From Pseudomonadota bacterium (GTDB lineage: Bacteria > Pseudomonadota > Alphaproteobacteria > Rhizobiales > Xanthobacteraceae): a stretch of 64,000 nucleotides of DNA. The notes beneath the pieces were generated by a model. It had not been told where the DNA came from. It saw only the letters and a program-made list of their open reading frames with translations, and ran no database searches. Below, piece by piece: positions 54,156 through 61,996 of the stretch. The DNA lies in contig JAEYRD010000044.1 of assembly GCA_023435725.1 (NCBI GenBank), forward strand, positions 1-64,000, read 5' to 3'. The translations under genes were made by a program, and so were the position numbers. How positions within the stretch are numbered: position 1 is the stretch's first letter; each line of letters begins with the position of its first letter.

Positions 54156-54452
54156 TCCGATGTTTCTGGTTGCACCACGAGTCGACACAATCAGAAACAT
54201 TTGGAAAAATCCAGAAACAAATTTAAAGGTGAACGAAGGCTCAAGCGGCGCAACGTTGTGACGCGCGCTCTTGCGGGGCATATCTGCAGCGGCAGATGAC
54301 GTTGGTGTCCCTTCGCGAAGGCGGCCCGTCCTGGATGCGGCTGCCTTGGGCGCGGAGCGAGCTCGCGGGATCAACTCACGAAGATATTCAATCTTTCTTC
54401 AGACATTTGGGATCACCTGACGCCCCATTCTCAAAGTCATTGCTGTGCGCGC
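54156..54452. other. Divergent intergenic region, methyltransferase versus zinc-ribbon gene
   Basis: About 297 bp. Apart from the repeats listed separately I see no gene; long frames extending upstream of the methyltransferase start are Arg/Ser-rich and not family-like. Confidence 0.4.
54160..54200. repeat. Inverted repeat upstream of the TIGR04325 methyltransferase
   Basis: Perfect 9-bp arms ATGTTTCTG (54160-54168) and CAGAAACAT (54192-54200), with a further near-copy CAGAAACAA (from 54212) as a direct repeat. Located just upstream of the start codon at 54155, so it could be an operator or a 5' UTR stem. Confidence 0.4.
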
Positions 54453-54737
54453 ATGAGTTTCGTCCAGATCCAGTGCACGCGGTGCAAGGGCGTGTTTCGC
54501 GATCGCGCCGGGCGATTACAGGATGGCTATTCCCGACAATGTCCGAGCTGCGAAGTGGTGCTGTTCTTCGCCGAGGACTCGCAGCACCCCTTCATCAAGC
54601 GCGCGATGCGCAATGCGCGAAGGGTGCGCAAGGAGCTGCACGAGGCAGAAGCGGCGAGGCTCCTGACGCCGGACGCTCCGGCTGCACCATCGAGATCGTT
54701 CGAAGGTCGCAGGCGCACGGCTGCCCGATCGGAATAG
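54453..54737 (+). CDS. Small zinc-ribbon-like protein
   Basis: A 94-residue protein with two CxxC knuckles, C8-x2-C11 (QCTRCKG) and C30-x2-C33 (QCPSCEV), then an amphipathic basic helix (RAMRNARRVRKELHEAEAAR) and a disordered Arg-rich tail. The knuckles suggest one zinc. Function unknown; could bind nucleic acid. A hairpin follows the stop by 16 bp. Confidence 0.75.
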   Translation: MSFVQIQCTRCKGVFRDRAGRLQDGYSRQCPSCEVVLFFAEDSQHPFIKRAMRNARRVRKELHEAEAARLLTPDAPAAPSRSFEGRRRTAARSE

Positions 54738-54753
54738 CGGCTCGACACGAAAA

Positions 54754-54782
54754 ACCCCAGCGCGATGATGCGGCACTGGGGT
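54754..54782. terminator. Hairpin terminator after the zinc-ribbon gene
   Basis: Perfect 7-bp stem ACCCCAG / CTGGGGT with an inner CGC/GCG pairing. On the plus strand it is followed by GTTTC, and on the minus strand by a run of five T, so it may work in both directions. Confidence 0.6.
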
Positions 54783-54846
54783 GTTTCGCTCAAAATATGA
54801 ATTGTTCAAGCAATGGCGGATTCATAGCAGTGAATTGTGCGATTGC

Positions 54847-54864
54847 ATGTGAACTAGTTCACAT
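54847..54864. promoter_or_regulatory. Perfect 18-bp palindrome, CRP-like site
   Basis: ATGTGAACTAGTTCACAT is a perfect palindrome containing TGTGA-N6-TCACA, the CRP/FNR-family half-site pattern. It lies ~104 bp upstream of the small secreted-protein gene at 54968, a plausible activator or repressor position. Confidence 0.5.
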
Positions 54865-54967
54865 ATCTTGGGGCAAGCGAACGATTCTGGCCGGCAGCGG
54901 GAATATCGTTGGCCTGTTTGAGCATTCGGATTCCTCGCGCTAGGATAGGCCTTTTACGGAGGCATAT

Positions 54968-55207
54968 TTGAAGAAGGTCATTTGCATCGCGGCCATTGCA
55001 TTGTTTGCTACAGCCTCCGCACGGTCACAGGCGCTGGTTGATCCCAACAAGGTCGCCCCCGAATACCGGGAAGCCGCTGAAAAGCGCCGGGCCGAGCAGC
55101 TGCGCCAGCGCGAATGCGCCCTGAAGGCGGATTTGGACAGGGTGCTCCCCAGAGATCGCACCGACTACCTCAACCAATGCCTGGCCGCGCTTGCAGCCAG
55201 ACAGTAA
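54968..55207 (+). CDS. Small secreted protein of unknown function
   Basis: A 79-residue protein with a signal peptide (MKKVICIAAIALFATASARS, cut near QALVD) and a short, charged, helical mature part with two cysteines that could pair. The start is TTG with GGAGG five bases upstream (54958-54962). No family recognised. The CRP-like palindrome upstream suggests controlled expression. Confidence 0.7.
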   Translation: MKKVICIAAIALFATASARSQALVDPNKVAPEYREAAEKRRAEQLRQRECALKADLDRVLPRDRTDYLNQCLAALAARQ

Positions 55208-55228
55208 AGCGCGATGGGATCAGGATGG

Positions 55229-55305
55229 ATCGTCATCGCGCTTCAGGGAAAACCGCTGCACACTTTGCGCTCACGCGGCCCTTCGGGTCCGGATCATGCT
55301 CTATC
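55229..55305. repeat. Possible interspersed Bradyrhizobium-type repeat
   Basis: GGGAAAACCGCTGCACACTT (55246-55265) followed after a ~22-bp GC-rich insert by TCCGGATCATGCTC (55288-55301) resembles, from memory, a dispersed non-coding element common between genes in Bradyrhizobium. The insert carries a small GGCCCTTCGGGTC hairpin. Not verified by search. Confidence 0.4.
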
Positions 55306-55341
55306 GGCTGAACGAGCTGATCGACGATCAAACCTGATCTT

Positions 55342-55737
55342 TCACGACTTGCGCCGTGGCTTCCTCGGGAACAGGCGATCGCGGATGTAGCGCGAGGTCG
55401 CGGTCAGACGGATGCCGCGCGGCTTCTGCCACGAGGCGCGGTCGATCTCGTTCTTGTCGCCGATCGCGAGCCTGCCCTTGGCGTATTTCGCGATGAAGAT
55501 CGCGTCACTCATCTTGCGGCCTGAGCGCTTGTTCCTGGCCTTCACTTCCTTCCACAGGCTGATCCGGCCAAGCTTCAGCTTGGGCAGTTCCTCCTTGATC
55601 TCCCGCCGCAGGCAGTCCTTGTCGGACTCGCGCGCGCGCTTGCGGCCGCCCGGGAACATCCACAGGCCGTCCGATCGCCGTCTCACCAACAATACCTTGC
55701 CGCGCCTGGCTGCAACCAGCTTGGAAGACTTCGCCAT
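55342..55737 (-). CDS. NUDIX hydrolase
   Basis: A 131-residue NUDIX protein. The NUDIX box follows G-x5-E-x7-R-E-x2-E-E: GGRKRARESDKDC then LRREIKEEL, near residues 30-51; KVLLVRRRSDGLWMFPGG precedes it. Very basic (many Lys/Arg), in keeping with the diphosphoinositol-polyphosphate/dNTP-type NUDIX subset. Substrate unknown. A perfect inverted repeat lies just upstream of the start. Confidence 0.87.
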   Translation of the reverse strand: MAKSSKLVAARRGKVLLVRRRSDGLWMFPGGRKRARESDKDCLRREIKEELPKLKLGRISLWKEVKARNKRSGRKMSDAIFIAKYAKGRLAIGDKNEIDRASWQKPRGIRLTATSRYIRDRLFPRKPRRKS

Positions 55738-55775
55738 TACCTTCGTAGGCTCGAAAACAGAATCTAGCTTATCGT

Positions 55776-55801
55776 AACTTGTCTAGCTGAATAGACAAGT
55801 T
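55776..55801. promoter_or_regulatory. Perfect 10-bp inverted repeat between NUDIX and AI-2E genes
   Basis: AACTTGTCTA-GCTGAA-TAGACAAGTT, 38 bp upstream of the NUDIX start and 34 bp beyond the stop of the AI-2E family transporter gene. No U-run on either strand, so an operator (TetR-like spacing) is as likely as a terminator. Confidence 0.45.
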
Positions 55802-55835
55802 CCCGCGGAGCCCAGATCACAACCTGCAGGGGAGC

Positions 55836-56915
55836 TCAGCTCTCCCCCGCCTCCGCCCGATCCTCCGTCCTGATCCAGGCCATCATCATCTCCCAGGCCA
55901 CCGACAGGATGATCGGCCCGATGAACAGGCCGACGATGCCGTGGGCGAGCGTGCCGCCGATCACGCCGACGAAGATCACGATGGTCGGCGTCGTGAGGCC
56001 GCGCCCCATCACGAGCGGCTTCAACATGGTATCGATGAAGCCGACGAGAACGAGGAACACGGTGAGCAGCAGCGCCGTGGTGACGTCCTTGGCGGTCCAG
56101 ATCCAGATGATCACCGGCAGCAGCACGAGGAAAGCGCCGATCTGAATGATCGAGAGCAGCAGCACGATGAAGGCGAGCAGGCCGGCACTCGGCACGGCGG
56201 CGAGCTTGAACCCTATGCCGGCCAGCAGTGCCTGCACGATCGCGACGCCGATCACGCCTTGTGCCACAGCACGAATTGTCGCCCCCGCGAGCGACAGAAA
56301 ATGCTCGCTCTGCTCGGGCACGATGCGAAACAAGAAGCTGCGGCCGGCCGCAACCAGCCTTGGCCCATGCGGAAACAGGAAGCCGGCCACGAACACCGAG
56401 ACCAGGAACTGGAGCGTCCCGACACCAGCGTCGCCCGCGAGCGACAACAGCGGTCCCGCCAGCGGCTGGAGATAAGGCGCCACCTCGCGCAGCACCGCGC
56501 GGATGTTGTTGTAGGCCTGGTCCCACAGCTCAAAAAGCCACGGGCCGACGACCGGCCACGATTTGAGCTGCTCCGGCGCAGACTGAAGCGCGAGATCGCC
56601 GGTGCTGAGCTGGTGTGCCAGTTCGCGCACGCCATCGACGGCACTGATGCCGAGCCAGGTCGCCGGACCAATGACGATCCCAAGCGTGACCAGGGTAAGG
56701 ATCGCCGCCGCGGTCTTCGGCCGGCCGCCGAGGGCTTTGGCGACCCAGCTGAAGGCCGGGTAGAACGCGACCGCGAGCACACCGCTCCAGGCCAGGATCG
56801 GCACGAACGGGCGGATGATCAGCAAGCTCCAGATGATCAGCAGGGCGAGCAGACCGAGCCGGATCACGAGCTGGATGATGTCCTCGCCTGTCAGCAGCTG
56901 ACGGAGGCTTTTCAC
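55836..56915 (-). CDS. AI-2E family transporter (PerM-type)
   Basis: A 359-residue membrane protein of the AI-2E exporter/PerM family: paired N-terminal helices (LVIRLGLLALLIIWSLLIIR), ILAWSGVLAVAFYPAFSWVA, a central amphipathic region with SWPVVGPWLFELWDQAYNNI, and the C-terminal GGTLAHGIVGLFIGPIILSV. The start is GTG at 56915 with AAGGAAGG upstream; the frame beyond it to 57590 does not look like the family. Function in the family ranges from signal export to ion antiport; here unknown. Confidence 0.87.
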   Translation of the reverse strand: MKSLRQLLTGEDIIQLVIRLGLLALLIIWSLLIIRPFVPILAWSGVLAVAFYPAFSWVAKALGGRPKTAAAILTLVTLGIVIGPATWLGISAVDGVRELAHQLSTGDLALQSAPEQLKSWPVVGPWLFELWDQAYNNIRAVLREVAPYLQPLAGPLLSLAGDAGVGTLQFLVSVFVAGFLFPHGPRLVAAGRSFLFRIVPEQSEHFLSLAGATIRAVAQGVIGVAIVQALLAGIGFKLAAVPSAGLLAFIVLLLSIIQIGAFLVLLPVIIWIWTAKDVTTALLLTVFLVLVGFIDTMLKPLVMGRGLTTPTIVIFVGVIGGTLAHGIVGLFIGPIILSVAWEMMMAWIRTEDRAEAGES

Positions 56916-57287
56916 GGGCACGACCTTCCTTGCGGCATCGACGCGGGTTCCGGCACTTGCACGGCCCAGCGTTATTGCCAGCCCCGCCCCCGCCGTCAAG
57001 ACGAGCGGGCCTTGCGCCCGCCCCCTCGCCCACGGTGTGCAGGCCATCGAGATCGGGAACGCATCGGGGCCGAAGATGTGGGTGACCGGACTGGCGACTG
57101 ATCCTGCGGCGACGCCGGCGCGGCCCGGACTGACAGGCTCCGCTCTCGCACTTGCCCGCCCCCGGAACCGGGTTTGGCTAACATCCGTTAACCGGATTTC
57201 CCTGGGCCGGTTTACGCGGCTGCAAATTCCCCCTTCTACGCTTGTCGCCAAGTCCCCGAGACCAGTCTTCAAGAACACTTGAGTGCA
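56916..57287. other. Divergent intergenic region, AI-2E transporter versus zinc-ribbon gene
   Basis: About 370 bp, GC-rich near the transporter and more mixed toward 57180-57230. No credible gene on either strand. Probably two divergent promoters. Confidence 0.4.
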
Positions 57288-57515
57288 ATGGCCAACAGCA
57301 TCTGGACGACCGAAGAATTCACCTGCGCGGGTTGTGGCATGAACTACACCGCGACCAGGGAAGAGCACAGCGAAGCGCACTCCGGCAGCTTCAAGTGCAG
57401 CATCTGCAGCGGCATGGTGCACACCTGGTCCGGCAAGCATCACTTCTTCGGCTGGCAAGCGGTGAAGACGAAGCCGCCCATATTCGGCCGCCGCTGGGCC
57501 GGTGTGCAGTGGTAG
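57288..57515 (+). CDS. Small zinc-ribbon protein
   Basis: A 75-residue protein with C13-x2-C16 (TCAGCGMNY) and C37-x2-C40 (KCSICSGMV), a typical four-cysteine zinc ribbon, followed by HTWSGKHHFFGWQ. Start ATG at 57288 (MANSIW) is preferred over a TTG three codons earlier. Function unknown; conserved-looking and probably nucleic-acid or protein binding. Confidence 0.7.
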   Translation: MANSIWTTEEFTCAGCGMNYTATREEHSEAHSGSFKCSICSGMVHTWSGKHHFFGWQAVKTKPPIFGRRWAGVQW

Positions 57516-57608
57516 GTTGAGCGGAGCCGCATCAGGTACGAATTGCCAGCGTACAGCGTGGCTGCACGTGTCCGCGCCGGACTCTCGCACCGCCGTGCAT
57601 GAGTCCGG

Positions 57609-57953
57609 TCATCGCAGCCTGCTTTTGGCATACCCCACCAGTTCAGCGTGACCTTCGAGAGCCGCGTCGTAGTCGCTGTAGCGCCGACGCGGCTCCAAAT
57701 CGTCCGGGCCGCCGGAGATGGTCGTTTCAAACAATAGCGGCGCTTGATCCATGCTGCTGCGGGAAGCACCGTGGTCCGAGCTCTGGAATACGGTCAAGAC
57801 CAGCATCGGTCCCACCTGGTCGAACCCGAGCCGTATCTGCTCGGGATTGGCTTCCATCCAGGCGAGCGCGGTATTCTGCGCTTCCAGATCATTGCCAACA
57901 TAGACTGGTGTCTTGCCGTCCAAAACGTAGAAGCCGAACGGAAAGATGATCAT
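57609..57953 (-). CDS. Hypothetical protein, ~114 residues
   Basis: A 114-residue soluble protein starting MIIFPFGFYVLDGKTPVYVG, with a middle RLGFDQVGPMLVLTVFQSSD and the ending DYDAALEGHAELVGYAKSRL. No signal peptide or known motif. Composition and codon use look genuine. Convergent with the zinc-ribbon gene. Confidence 0.65.
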   Translation of the reverse strand: MIIFPFGFYVLDGKTPVYVGNDLEAQNTALAWMEANPEQIRLGFDQVGPMLVLTVFQSSDHGASRSSMDQAPLLFETTISGGPDDLEPRRRYSDYDAALEGHAELVGYAKSRLR

Positions 57954-58194
57954 GGCGACCTCGTTGGCATTTGCGTTAGGCCGCTATCTCGGATCTTTCC
58001 ATGCGCTTGGATGCCGCAGCTTTGGGATGAGCGCAACCAACCCGCCGCGCCACATGAATGCAAAGGACGAGGTCCCCGACAAGCCGTCACTCGTCGAGAC
58101 GCGCGTTCGGCGCCCCCGGGATGAGGAAGTCGTGCTTCTGCTGCGCGGCGACACCCGCTACACTCCCCTTCCCCGCAACTGAAGCCGACACGCA

Positions 58195-60243
58195 ATGACC
58201 GCAGCCTTCGTCCCCCAGATCGCCCTCTATCGCAATTGGCTCGCCGCGCACCGCGGCCTTTCCTTCTCGAGCTACGAGGAGATGCGGCAATGGTCGGTGC
58301 GCGATCTCGACGGCTTCTGGAGCAGCATCTGGGACTATTACGATCTGCAATCGCCGACGCCGTTTGTGGCGGTCATCACCGAGCGCAAGATGCCAGGCGC
58401 GGTCTGGTTTCCCGGCGCTCAGGTCAACTATGCCCGGCAAGTGTTCCGGCATGTCGAGGCGGCCGATGCTGCGGGCCTGCCCGCGATCGTCAGCTGCGGC
58501 GAGGACGGCAAGCTCGACGAGACGAGCTGGCCGGAGCTCCGGCGTAAGGCCGCTGCCCTCGCGCTGCATCTGAGGGACAAGGGCATCAAGCCCGGTGACC
58601 GGGTCGCGGCCTATCTGCCCAACATCCCCGAGACCATCATCGCCTTCCTGGCGGCCGCCAGCATCGGCGCGGTCTGGAGCGTCTGTGCGCCCGACATGGC
58701 CGCCCCCGCCGTGATCGACCGCTTCAAGCAGATCGAGCCGAAGGTGCTGATCGCCTGCGACGCCGTCACCTATGCCGGCCGGCGGCACGACCGGCGCGAC
58801 GTCGTCGCCGAGCTCCGGCGATCGCTGCCGACGGTCGAGCATGTCATCCTGCACGGCGAAGCTGGCGCGGCAACGGCGCCGGACGCCCTGCTCTCCGACA
58901 TTCTCGCAAGGACGGGCGCGGTGATCGACGCGTTCGAGCCGATGTGGCTGCCGTTCGATCATCCGCTCTGGATCGTCTATTCCAGCGGCACCACCGGCCT
59001 GCCGAAGCCGATCGTGCACGGCCATGGCGGCATCGTCATCGTGGTGCTGGCGCTGCTCGGCCTGCACAACGACATCGGCTGCTCCTACCACGAGAATTCC
59101 TTCGGCGAGCGCTATCATTGGTACAGCTCGACCGGCTGGATCATGTGGAATTCGCAGGTCGGCGGCCTGCTCAGCGGCACCACCTGCTGCATCTTCGACG
59201 GCAGCCCCGGCGGCGCCAAGGACAAGCCGGACTGGAGCACGCTGTGGCGCTTCGTGGCGCAGTCGAAATCGACCTTCTTCGGAGCGGGCGCGGCGTTCTT
59301 CGCCAACTGTGGCAAGGCCGAAATTGATCTCGCCGCAGCCGGCGATCTGTCACGACTGCGCTGCCTGGGCTCAACCGGCTCGCCGCTCAGCGCCGACACG
59401 CAGGCCTGGTTCAACGAACGCTTCGCGGCGCTGTCGAAGACGAACGGCAGCAACGCTCAGGCCGACATCTGGTGGGCGAACATCTCCGGCGGCACCGATT
59501 TCGCCGGCGCCTTCATCGGCGGCAATCGCGAACTGCCGCAGACGCCGGGCGCGATGCAGTGCCGCCTGCTCGGTGCTGCCGTCGAAGCCTTCAGCGAACA
59601 GGGCCGCGCCGTCATCGACGAGGTCGGCGAGCTCGTCTGCACCGAGCCGATGCCCTCGATGCCGCTCTATTTCTGGAACGACAAGGGCGATGAGCGTTAT
59701 CGCTCCAGCTATTTCGAGACCTATCCGGACAATTTCGACGGCAGCGGCCGCGGGCCGGTGTGGCGGCACGGCGACTGGCTCAAGGTCAATCCGGACGGCT
59801 CCTGCATCATCTATGGCCGCAGCGATGCCACCATCAACCGGCACGGCCTGCGCATGGGCACGAGCGAGCTCTATTCCGCGATCGAGGCCCTGCCCGAGGT
59901 GCTCGACTCCCTCGTCGTTGACCTCGAATATCTCGGCCGCGACAGCTACATGCCGCTGTTCGTGGTGCTGCGCGAAGGCGTCGCGTTCGACGGCGCGATG
60001 CAGGCCAAGATCAACAAGGCGATCGAAGCCGGTCTCTCCCGCCGATTCCTGCCGAACGAGATTTTCGCCGTCGCCGAGATCCCGCGCACGCTCTCGGGCA
60101 AGAAGCAGGAACTGCCGATCAAGAAGCTGCTGCTCGGTCAGCCCGTCGAGAAGGTCATCAACAAGGAGGCGATGGCCAATCCGGCCTGCCTCGACTGGTA
60201 TCTGGCCTTCGCACGCGGCTATCTCGCCAGAACCGCGGCCTGA
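58195..60243 (+). CDS. Acetoacetate-CoA ligase
   Basis: A 682-residue adenylate-forming enzyme of the acetoacetyl-CoA synthetase type: NYARQVFRHVEAADA in the N-terminal domain, AMP-binding loop IVYSSGTTGLPKPIVHGHGG, ISGGTDFAGAFIGGNRELPQ and the C-terminal GRSDATINRHGLRMGTSELY, ending with the lysine region SGKKQELPIKKLL. It activates acetoacetate to acetoacetyl-CoA with ATP in the cytoplasm, feeding ketone or polyhydroxybutyrate metabolism. Length fits the family. Single gene on the plus strand. Confidence 0.92.
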   Translation: MTAAFVPQIALYRNWLAAHRGLSFSSYEEMRQWSVRDLDGFWSSIWDYYDLQSPTPFVAVITERKMPGAVWFPGAQVNYARQVFRHVEAADAAGLPAIVSCGEDGKLDETSWPELRRKAAALALHLRDKGIKPGDRVAAYLPNIPETIIAFLAAASIGAVWSVCAPDMAAPAVIDRFKQIEPKVLIACDAVTYAGRRHDRRDVVAELRRSLPTVEHVILHGEAGAATAPDALLSDILARTGAVIDAFEPMWLPFDHPLWIVYSSGTTGLPKPIVHGHGGIVIVVLALLGLHNDIGCSYHENSFGERYHWYSSTGWIMWNSQVGGLLSGTTCCIFDGSPGGAKDKPDWSTLWRFVAQSKSTFFGAGAAFFANCGKAEIDLAAAGDLSRLRCLGSTGSPLSADTQAWFNERFAALSKTNGSNAQADIWWANISGGTDFAGAFIGGNRELPQTPGAMQCRLLGAAVEAFSEQGRAVIDEVGELVCTEPMPSMPLYFWNDKGDERYRSSYFETYPDNFDGSGRGPVWRHGDWLKVNPDGSCIIYGRSDATINRHGLRMGTSELYSAIEALPEVLDSLVVDLEYLGRDSYMPLFVVLREGVAFDGAMQAKINKAIEAGLSRRFLPNEIFAVAEIPRTLSGKKQELPIKKLLLGQPVEKVINKEAMANPACLDWYLAFARGYLARTAA

Positions 60244-60251
60244 AGGTCCGA

Positions 60252-60464
60252 TCAGGCACCGCCGAAATTGGACGGATCGAGATTCCTGTTCTCCGAAGGC
60301 GGGATCGGTGGATAGCCGGGAAATTTGTACCAGCCGGGCGGCACGGGCGCGTCTTCGGCCGGACGGACGACGACATGACGAGGCGGGCGGGCGTGATGTG
60401 CCGGCGCGGCGGCAGCCGGGGCATATGCCGAAATCAGAAGAAAGAGAACCAGGACGGACCGCAT
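60252..60464 (-). CDS. Small secreted proline-rich protein
   Basis: A 70-residue protein with a signal peptide (MRSVLVLFLLISAYAPAAAA) and a His/Pro-rich mature part (HHARPPRHVVVRP, then PPGWYKFPGYPPIPP). The start at 60464 has GGAG eight bases upstream; longer starts at 60485 or 60497 are possible. Function unknown. Confidence 0.6.
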   Translation of the reverse strand: MRSVLVLFLLISAYAPAAAAPAHHARPPRHVVVRPAEDAPVPPGWYKFPGYPPIPPSENRNLDPSNFGGA

Positions 60465-60672
60465 CGAACGGCTCCAGACGTTCATCCGGGCCACCATATG
60501 GTGCGGGAACTGCGCCGGGACGATGCATCCGCGACGTCACGCGCTGTCACATCGACGGCATCCGCGGCGACGAAGGGCGCGGGAGATCGCCCCAATTGCG
60601 CCAACGCCATTTGGACTCCGTTCACCGATCGCCGCTAGATCAGAAGGGAACTCTTAGCGACGAACATCAGCC

Positions 60673-60975
60673 ATGGCCGACCTCAACGCCGTCCTCACCA
60701 GGCTCAACGACCGTCTGCTCCGCCTCGAGGGCGAGCTGTTCGTGTTGCGCTCGCTGGCGCGCGCAACACTGACGGCAGGCGACGACCATGCGGCACGCAT
60801 GCGCAAGCTGGTCGAAGCCGCAAAGGTCGCGCTCGACGATGAGGCGACGCGGCCGCTGGACAAGCCGACGCGCAAATATGTCGATGCCGCAACCGCACTG
60901 GTGGAAGAGCTGCTGGTCGAGCCGACCCCGGCGCGGCCGCTGTTCACGGTCATCGACGGCGGCCGGCGCGACTGA
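60673..60975 (+). CDS. Hypothetical small helical protein
   Basis: A 100-residue, almost wholly alpha-helical protein: LNAVLTRLNDRLLRLEGELF, then MRKLVEAAKVALDDEATRPL and VDAATALVEELLVEP. The N-terminal heptad pattern suggests a short coiled coil. No signal peptide. Function unknown. Convergent with the next gene, 5 bp apart. Confidence 0.65.
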   Translation: MADLNAVLTRLNDRLLRLEGELFVLRSLARATLTAGDDHAARMRKLVEAAKVALDDEATRPLDKPTRKYVDAATALVEELLVEPTPARPLFTVIDGGRRD

Positions 60976-60980
60976 GCGCG

Positions 60981-61217
60981 TCAGAACGGCCGATTTGTGC
61001 CTGATACGCTGGAATCGCCAGATTTCAGCCGGCTGAGGCCCGCTTCGATGATCGCGATCTCCTCGTCGATCTGGCCGATCGGCAGGCTGAAATCATAGCC
61101 GGACCTGCTCTTCAGATCGACCGCAAGCCGCTGCCGGTGCATCATCAGCTCGTCGAGGCCGCGCCGGTTCTTCAGTCGCACATAGGCGTCGACGATCTGC
61201 TCAATCGCGTAAGGCAT
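60981..61217 (-). CDS. Hypothetical small protein
   Basis: A 78-residue helical protein: MPYAIEQIVDAYVRLKNRRG, LDELMMHRQRLAVDLKSRSG and GQIDEEIAIIEAGLSRLKSG. Start 61217 is preferred over 61253, whose extra 12 residues look non-coding. Unknown function; charged repeats of helices suggest protein binding. Confidence 0.6.
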   Translation of the reverse strand: MPYAIEQIVDAYVRLKNRRGLDELMMHRQRLAVDLKSRSGYDFSLPIGQIDEEIAIIEAGLSRLKSGDSSVSGTNRPF

Positions 61218-61647
61218 AAAATCGGTCCTGGCAAAAAAGCCCGCGCGGCGCACCCACGCCGGCGGGACATTTTTGATGTCGCGGTACGCAATACAAATCC
61301 GCGACGGATTCGTCGATACGACACGCTGGTTGAGAACGCGTTACCGTTTGGTGATTTCGCGATGCGCGGCACGAAAAAGCCGCTGGCGATCATGCCAGCG
61401 GCCAAAGCCGGGTTCGAAAATGGATCGGGATTGAAATTTCGCCAGCCCCGGTGCGCCCCATTCTAACGGCAAACAACGGATTCCTTTGTTACAAATGAAA
61501 CACAGGAACAGGCAGATAGCCAATTGCTGCGCAACCGTGGCCGTGTGGCAACGCTCGTCCGTAGCGCAGAATAATCTACGCGGCAGCCTGCGGCAGGCGC
61601 TGCAGCGGCAGTACGGCCTGTAAGGGCCAACAGGCGCAATCGGGACG
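61218..61647. other. Intergenic region with a minus-strand terminator
   Basis: About 430 bp with no protein gene that I can support. It contains a strong minus-strand intrinsic terminator (61374-61402) whose upstream side (to about 61480) is A/T-richer, so a small RNA or a long 3' UTR of the 61648 gene is possible. Confidence 0.4.
61374..61402 (-). terminator. Intrinsic terminator on the minus strand
   Basis: Perfect 9-bp stem GCCGCTGGC / GCCAGCGGC with a 6-nt loop, followed on the minus strand by five T. It lies 245 bp beyond the stop of the small membrane-protein gene at 61648, so it ends either that transcript or a separate small RNA. Confidence 0.7.
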
Positions 61648-61827
61648 TCAACGCTCCTGCGCATACATCACGACCGAGCCCGCGAGCCCGATCAGTGAAC
61701 AGGCCAGCAGCCCATATTGGAGGATGGCGAGCGCCTGGCTCGGTGCCTCGGTAGCGCTCATCATCTGATAGATCAGCACCGCCGACGTCATCCCGCTCAT
61801 CAGCATCAATTTTGACCATCTCGACAT
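61648..61827 (-). CDS. Small inner-membrane protein, 59 residues
   Basis: A 59-residue protein read from ATG 61827 (MSRWSKLMLMSGMTSAVLIY) to TGA 61648, with GGGGG upstream. Two hydrophobic segments, roughly residues 7-24 and 37-56 (ILQYGLLACSLIGLAGSVVM), separated by a polar turn; ends YAQER. Too short for common ORF cut-offs but well formed. Function unknown. Confidence 0.6.
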   Translation of the reverse strand: MSRWSKLMLMSGMTSAVLIYQMMSATEAPSQALAILQYGLLACSLIGLAGSVVMYAQER

Positions 61828-61996
61828 GGCATTCCCCCGCCTTGGACGGGGTGTTGGACGCCACGAGGCGGGCTCAGGTTCGATCCGCCCACACCCAGCG
61901 CATTGTTGATAACCGCCACAACGGCCCCACGGGTGGTGACAGGACGTCCGGACGTGTTATCGGGGATGACGCAGTTGCGAGACGGATCGGACACTC

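Noticed and set aside
57946..58182. 78-codon plus-strand frame before the acetoacetate-CoA ligase
   Set aside because: Composition is Arg/Pro-rich with no motif and it overlaps the start of the minus-strand gene at 57953.
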